From: CAZEIW01 sp964512305
GTDB taxonomy: Bacteria > Pseudomonadota > Gammaproteobacteria > Burkholderiales > Burkholderiaceae_F
Length of the DNA: 52,258 nt
Assembly (NCBI GenBank): GCA_964512305.1
Contig: CAZEIW010000173.1
Span: 1-52,258, forward strand
Reading direction: 5' to 3'
In this document: positions 48,689 through 52,258 of the stretch, one piece after another
Numbering within the stretch: position 1 is the stretch's first letter
Layout of the letters: every line of letters begins with the position of its first letter
Notes under the pieces: generated by a model
Database searches by the model: none
What the model saw: only the letters and a program-made list of their open reading frames with translations
What the model was told of the DNA's origin: nothing
Program-made: the position numbers and the translations under genes

Positions 48689-50643
48689 AGCTCGTTCAAC
48701 GCGCCGGCCGGCAGGTCTTCCTGTGGGTCGAACGCCTCTTCAACCATGCGTTCGGCGAAGCCAGCAACCCGCTCTACTGCCTCGGCGCGATCAGCTACTT
48801 CCTGTTCTGGGTCGTGCTCGCCACCGGCCTGTACCTCTATGCGTTCTTCAACACCGGGGTCGACGAAGCGTACGCCTCGGTCGAGCACCTGACGCGACAG
48901 CAGTGGTACGCCGGCGGCGTGATCCGCAGCCTGCACCGCTATGCGTCGGACGGGATGGTCCTCGCCATGCTGCTGCATCTGGGACGCCACTTCCTGTTCG
49001 ACCACTACCGGGGCATCCGGTGGTTCTCGTGGCTGTCCGGGGTCGTCGTGCTCTGGATGGTCTACGTGTCGGGCATCAACGGCTACATGCTGCCGTGGGA
49101 TCGCCTGGCGCAGTTCGTGACCCTCGGCACCACCGAGTGGCTCGACCGGCTGCCGATCTTCAACGGCGCGCTGGCGCGCAACTTCATCTTCGAAGGAGCG
49201 GTGAACGACCGGTTGTTCTCGCTGCTGTCGTTCCTGCACATCGGGTTTCCGCTGGGCGTTCTCGCCCTGCTGTGGATCCACACGCAGCGCGTGCCGAGCG
49301 CAAGAACCAATCCGCCGGCGCCGATCATGATCTGGCTGATGGGGTCGCTGCTCCTGCTGTCGCTGGCGAAGCCCGCGGTCAGCCAGGGCCCCGCCGACCT
49401 GTCGACGGTCCCGACCACGCTCGCGCTGGACTGGTTCTACCTGCCGATCTTTCCGCTGTTCTACCGCTGGACGGTGGGCGAGGTGTGGCTGCTGGTGGTC
49501 GGCGCGACGATGCTGACGGCACTGCTGCCATGGCTGCCGCCGAAGTGGCGTCGACGCAGGGAGGCGTTCCATCTGATCATCGCGCCCGACAACCGGATCG
49601 TCGAGGCGCGGCCGGGCGAGACCGTGCTCGACTGCGCGCTGCGCGACGGCATCGTGTTCCCGTTCGACTGCCGCAACGGCGGCTGCGGGGTGTGCAAGTG
49701 CAGCCTCGTTCAGGGCAGCGTCGACTACGGCGCATACCAGCGCGAGGCGCTGACGGACCAGGAGAGGCGGGCGGGGATGATCCTCGCTTGTTGCGCGACG
49801 CCGCTCTCGGACCTGCAGCTCGAATACACGCCGAAGGTGGCCCTGGGTGGCATCGCGCCGGGCCGCCACCGCGCGCGGGTCGAAGCGATGGAACTGCTCG
49901 CGGAGGACGTGATGCGCGTCCGGCTCGTCTGCGAGGGCGGGCAGGTGCGCTTCCATGCCGGCCAGTACCTGAACATCCTGCTGGCGGGCAAAGGCGGCAC
50001 GTTCGAGAAGCGGAGCTTCTCGTTCGCGACGGCGCCGCACGAAGGGGGCCCGATCGAGCTCCACATCCGGCTGATCCCCGGCGGCAGGTTCACCACGCAC
50101 GTGTTCAACGGCATGAAGCCGGGCGACGAGATCGAGTTCGAGGCTCCTCTTGGCGCGTTCTCGCTGCGCGAGGACGGCCGCAAGCCGATGATCTTCGTCG
50201 CCGGCGCGACCGGCTTCGCCCCGGTCAAGAGCATGCTGGAGCACGCCTTCCACGCGGGCATCCAGCGCAGGATGGTTCTCTACTGGGGCGTGCGCTCGAA
50301 AAAGGACCTGTACCTGGCGGGTCTTCCCGAGCGGTGGGCGGCCGAACATCCGAACTTCAGCTACGTTCCGGTGCTGTCCGCGCCGCGCCCGGAGGATCAA
50401 TGGACCGGGCGCACGGGCCTCGTGCACGAGGCGGTGTTGCAGGACCACCCGACGCTGGCGGGCTTCCAGGTCTACGCATGCGGGTCGGTCAACATGGTCG
50501 AAGCGGCCCACCCGGCCTTCGCCTCGCGCGGCCTGTCCCAGGAAGACTGCTTCTCGGACGCGTTCCGGCTGGCCCCGCACATCGCCGCGAGGACGGCGGC
50601 GGGCGACCTGATCCGCCTCGGAGGTCGCGCCGACCATGCGTGA
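48682..50643 (+). CDS. Cytochrome b - [2Fe-2S] ferredoxin - FAD/NAD(P) reductase fusion
   Basis: A 653-residue fusion starting at GTG 48682 (its GTGCTGA overlaps the sco stop); ATG 48631 is a longer option. Residues 1-290 form a cytochrome b-type membrane domain with two H-x13-H pairs (H85/H99 and H186/H200), as in cytochrome b/b6, which suggests two b hemes. Residues about 295-385 are a plant-type ferredoxin domain with C330-x4-C335-x2-C338 and C370. Residues 395-653 are a ferredoxin-reductase-like module: RSFSFAT for FAD (R444-x-x-S447), GATGFAPVKSM for the pyridine nucleotide, and YACGSVNM. It could move electrons between NAD(P)H and quinone or the heme-copper enzyme. The direction is not determined by the sequence. 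Confidence 0.9.
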   Translation: MLKLVQRAGRQVFLWVERLFNHAFGEASNPLYCLGAISYFLFWVVLATGLYLYAFFNTGVDEAYASVEHLTRQQWYAGGVIRSLHRYASDGMVLAMLLHLGRHFLFDHYRGIRWFSWLSGVVVLWMVYVSGINGYMLPWDRLAQFVTLGTTEWLDRLPIFNGALARNFIFEGAVNDRLFSLLSFLHIGFPLGVLALLWIHTQRVPSARTNPPAPIMIWLMGSLLLLSLAKPAVSQGPADLSTVPTTLALDWFYLPIFPLFYRWTVGEVWLLVVGATMLTALLPWLPPKWRRRREAFHLIIAPDNRIVEARPGETVLDCALRDGIVFPFDCRNGGCGVCKCSLVQGSVDYGAYQREALTDQERRAGMILACCATPLSDLQLEYTPKVALGGIAPGRHRARVEAMELLAEDVMRVRLVCEGGQVRFHAGQYLNILLAGKGGTFEKRSFSFATAPHEGGPIELHIRLIPGGRFTTHVFNGMKPGDEIEFEAPLGAFSLREDGRKPMIFVAGATGFAPVKSMLEHAFHAGIQRRMVLYWGVRSKKDLYLAGLPERWAAEHPNFSYVPVLSAPRPEDQWTGRTGLVHEAVLQDHPTLAGFQVYACGSVNMVEAAHPAFASRGLSQEDCFSDAFRLAPHIAARTAAGDLIRLGGRADHA

Positions 50644-51151
50644 TGTGCTGCGCGAGTCGACTCGCTACGCCGCCCAGGCGGTGCTGTACGCCGTGTTCGT
50701 CGTGGCGATCGGCTATTTCTCGACCTCGCCCAGGTACGTTCATCTGCCGCCCGACACCGCGCTGCTCAAGCTGTCGTTCATCCACGCCGGCGCGCGCATG
50801 GAAGCGTGCCACGAGCGGACCGCCGAGGAGCTCGCCAAGCTCGCTCCGAACATGCGTGCCAAGTCGGTCTGTCCGCGCGAGCGCGCGCCCGTGCGAGTCG
50901 AGATCGCGCTCGACGGCGAGGCGCTGTTCAGCGTCGTGGCCCCGCCATCGGGCCTGGCGAAAGACGGCGCGTCGACCGTGTATCGCAGGGCTCCCGTGCC
51001 CGCGGGTGTCCACCACCTGATCGCGCGCCTGTCGGACCTTCCGGGCGGCGAATTCAATCACTCGGCCGAGGCCACGGTCACGCTCGCTCCCGGGCACGTG
51101 CTGGTGGTCGATTTCGATGACAGCAAGGGTGGTTTCCAGTTTCGCGGCTGA
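50636..51151 (+). CDS. Membrane-anchored periplasmic protein of unknown function
   Basis: A 171-residue protein. ATG 50636 overlaps the preceding gene by 8 bases, indicating coupling. One N-terminal helix (YAAQAVLYAVFVVAIGYFS) is followed by a soluble, probably beta-rich domain with two cysteines in ACHERTAEEL and KSVCPRERAP, and repeats of short strands (VRVEIALDGEALFSVVAP). No known motif was recognised. Its position between two cytochrome b genes suggests a structural or maturation role in that complex; this is inference. Confidence 0.75.
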   Translation: MRDVLRESTRYAAQAVLYAVFVVAIGYFSTSPRYVHLPPDTALLKLSFIHAGARMEACHERTAEELAKLAPNMRAKSVCPRERAPVRVEIALDGEALFSVVAPPSGLAKDGASTVYRRAPVPAGVHHLIARLSDLPGGEFNHSAEATVTLAPGHVLVVDFDDSKGGFQFRG

Positions 51152-51200
51152 GCGGAAGGGAGGCGACACCCGCCTGCGCGTCAGCGAGTTCCCGGCGGTG

Positions 51201-52258
51201 ATGCGCTCCGCGCTGCAAAGCGGGCTGCAATTCCTGGAAGCCCGCTTCGACGCGGCCTTCGGACCGAAGGCCAATCCCTTGCGCCAGCTGGGCGCCGTGG
51301 CGTTCGTCCTGTTCTGGCTGGTGGCCGCGACGGGGATCTACCTGTACGCGGCGTTCGACACCAGCGTGACCGGCGCCTACGCCTCGGTCGACCGCATCAC
51401 GCGAAACGGCTGGCCGCTGGGCGGCTTCGCACGCAGCCTGCATCGCTACGCGTCGGACGCGATGCTGGTGATCGTGCTGCTGCATCTCGCCCGGGAGTGG
51501 ATCAGCGACCACGTGCGCGGCTTCCGCTGGTTCTCGTGGCTGAGCGGCGTTCCGTTGCTGTGGCTCGTCTACGCGTCGGGGCTCGGCGGCTACTGGCTGG
51601 TCTGGGACCGGCTGGCGCAGTTCAGCCTGATCGCGACCTCCGAGTGGCTGGACTGGCTGCCGCTCTCGGGCGAGCCGATCGTGCGCAACTTTCTCGGCGG
51701 CGGCAGCGTCACCGACCGGCTGTTTTCGCTGCTGATCTTCCTGCACATCGGGATCCCGCTGCTGCTGCTCCTCGGCATGTGGGTGCATATCCAGCGGATC
51801 AGCCGCCCCCGCACGCAACCGGGCGCGGCGATCGCGATCGGGCTGCCGCTGGCTCTGCTCGCGCTGTCGATCGCGAAGCCCGCGGCGAGCCAGGCAGCGG
51901 CCGATCTTTCGTCGGTCGACGCGCTGCTCGACCTGGACTGGTTCTACCTCGGGCTCTTTCCCCTGCTGTACGCGTCGTCGCCGAGGGTGCTGTGGCAGTT
52001 GGCCGGCGGCGCAACGCTGCTGCTCGCGCTCCTTCCATGGCTTCCGCCGCGCGCGCGCGATCCGGCCGCCCGTGTCGACCTGGCGCACTGCAACGGCTGC
52101 GGCCGCTGCTTTGCCGACTGCCCCTATGCGGCGGTGACCATGCGGCCGCGCACCGACGGCCGGGCCCACCTCAGCCAGGCCGTCGTCGACCCCGATCTGT
52201 GCGCGGGCTGCGGCATCTGCGCCGGCGCATGCCCGTCGTCGACACCGTTCCGCCGCGC
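51201..52258 (+). CDS. Second cytochrome b with C-terminal two-[4Fe-4S] ferredoxin domain, 3' truncated by window edge
   Basis: The frame is open from before 51201 to the end of the window. ATG 51201 (or GTG 51198) aligns best with the start of the upstream paralogue; GTG 51129 is also possible. The membrane part is clearly homologous to the preceding cytochrome b fusion (FARSLHRYASDAMLV, then SWLSGVPLLWLVYASG) and again has two H-x13-H pairs (the first at residues 81 and 95; the second in FLHIGIPLLLLLGMWVH). After about residue 285 two four-cysteine motifs appear, CNGCGRCFADCPY and CAGCGICAGACPS, typical of 2[4Fe-4S] ferredoxins. The protein continues beyond the window. Confidence 0.85.
   Translation, partial: MRSALQSGLQFLEARFDAAFGPKANPLRQLGAVAFVLFWLVAATGIYLYAAFDTSVTGAYASVDRITRNGWPLGGFARSLHRYASDAMLVIVLLHLAREWISDHVRGFRWFSWLSGVPLLWLVYASGLGGYWLVWDRLAQFSLIATSEWLDWLPLSGEPIVRNFLGGGSVTDRLFSLLIFLHIGIPLLLLLGMWVHIQRISRPRTQPGAAIAIGLPLALLALSIAKPAASQAAADLSSVDALLDLDWFYLGLFPLLYASSPRVLWQLAGGATLLLALLPWLPPRARDPAARVDLAHCNGCGRCFADCPYAAVTMRPRTDGRAHLSQAVVDPDLCAGCGICAGACPSSTPFRR

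Noticed and set aside
48616..50637. 673-residue minus-strand ORF opposite the cytochrome b-ferredoxin-reductase fusion
   Set aside because: Antisense shadow; no recognisable domain, while the plus strand has heme, iron-sulfur, FAD and nucleotide motifs.

Overview
The window looks like chromosome of a high-GC, denitrifying proteobacterium, most likely a betaproteobacterium (Burkholderiales/Rhodocyclales type). This rests on base composition, a cd1-type nir cluster with a Dnr-like regulator, PPi-dependent phosphofructokinase, and a selenocysteine-type respiratory formate dehydrogenase. No rRNA, CRISPR array, prophage or classical insertion sequence was seen. The only tRNA is selC.

Layout. 1-3.6 kb: the tail of a LivF-like ABC ATPase, a 613-bp gene-free stretch filled with palindromic interspersed repeats, a thioredoxin-like protein, an ABM-domain protein, a TMEM165/GDT1 transporter and a secreted protein built of three copies of an unrecognised domain. 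3.6-5 kb: a lone tyrosine recombinase. 5.2-14.25 kb: a self-contained selenocysteine/formate cassette (fdnG with in-frame UGA and SECIS hairpin, fdnH, fdnI, fdhE, selA, selB, selC). 14.3-15.5 kb: two GNAT acetyltransferases and a truncated VOC fragment. 15.4-21.5 kb, minus strand: a tightly coupled five-gene operon with a vWA protein, PP2C phosphatase and kinase (YegL/YegK/YegI or TerY-P type triad), then an IspZ-like membrane protein and an ACP-AMP ligase-PlsC fusion. 21.7-33.3 kb: housekeeping and accessory genes (pfp, TMEM175 channel, GT2 synthase, CoA transferase, tryptophanase-like lyase, LysE exporter, mscL, a small periplasmic protein, a GGDEF-EAL protein and a Dnr-type regulator).

33.4-42.9 kb: the nitrite reductase cluster nirS-M-C-F-DL-G-H-J-N on the minus strand, with nirE divergent. 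nirN is frameshifted by a palindromic repeat. 42.9-52.3 kb: a DUF2249 protein, ctaA, and a plus-strand operon that I read as an unconventional heme-copper nitric oxide reductase. It has a small membrane subunit, a CuA subunit II, and a subunit I in which the active-site tyrosine is replaced by Gln. These are followed by ctaB, a Sco protein, a cytochrome b-[2Fe-2S]-flavin reductase fusion, a small anchored periplasmic protein and a second cytochrome b carrying two [4Fe-4S] motifs that runs off the window end.

How the parts fit: formate oxidation feeds the quinone pool and the nir cluster turns nitrite into NO. A consensus FNR/Dnr box in front of the heme-copper operon, and a one-mismatch box in front of nirS, tie both to the Dnr-like regulator encoded between them. 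No norCB or qNorB occurs in the window, so the CuA enzyme is the local candidate for NO removal. The cytochrome b fusions may connect NAD(P)H or ferredoxin to the same chain; this last link is inference.
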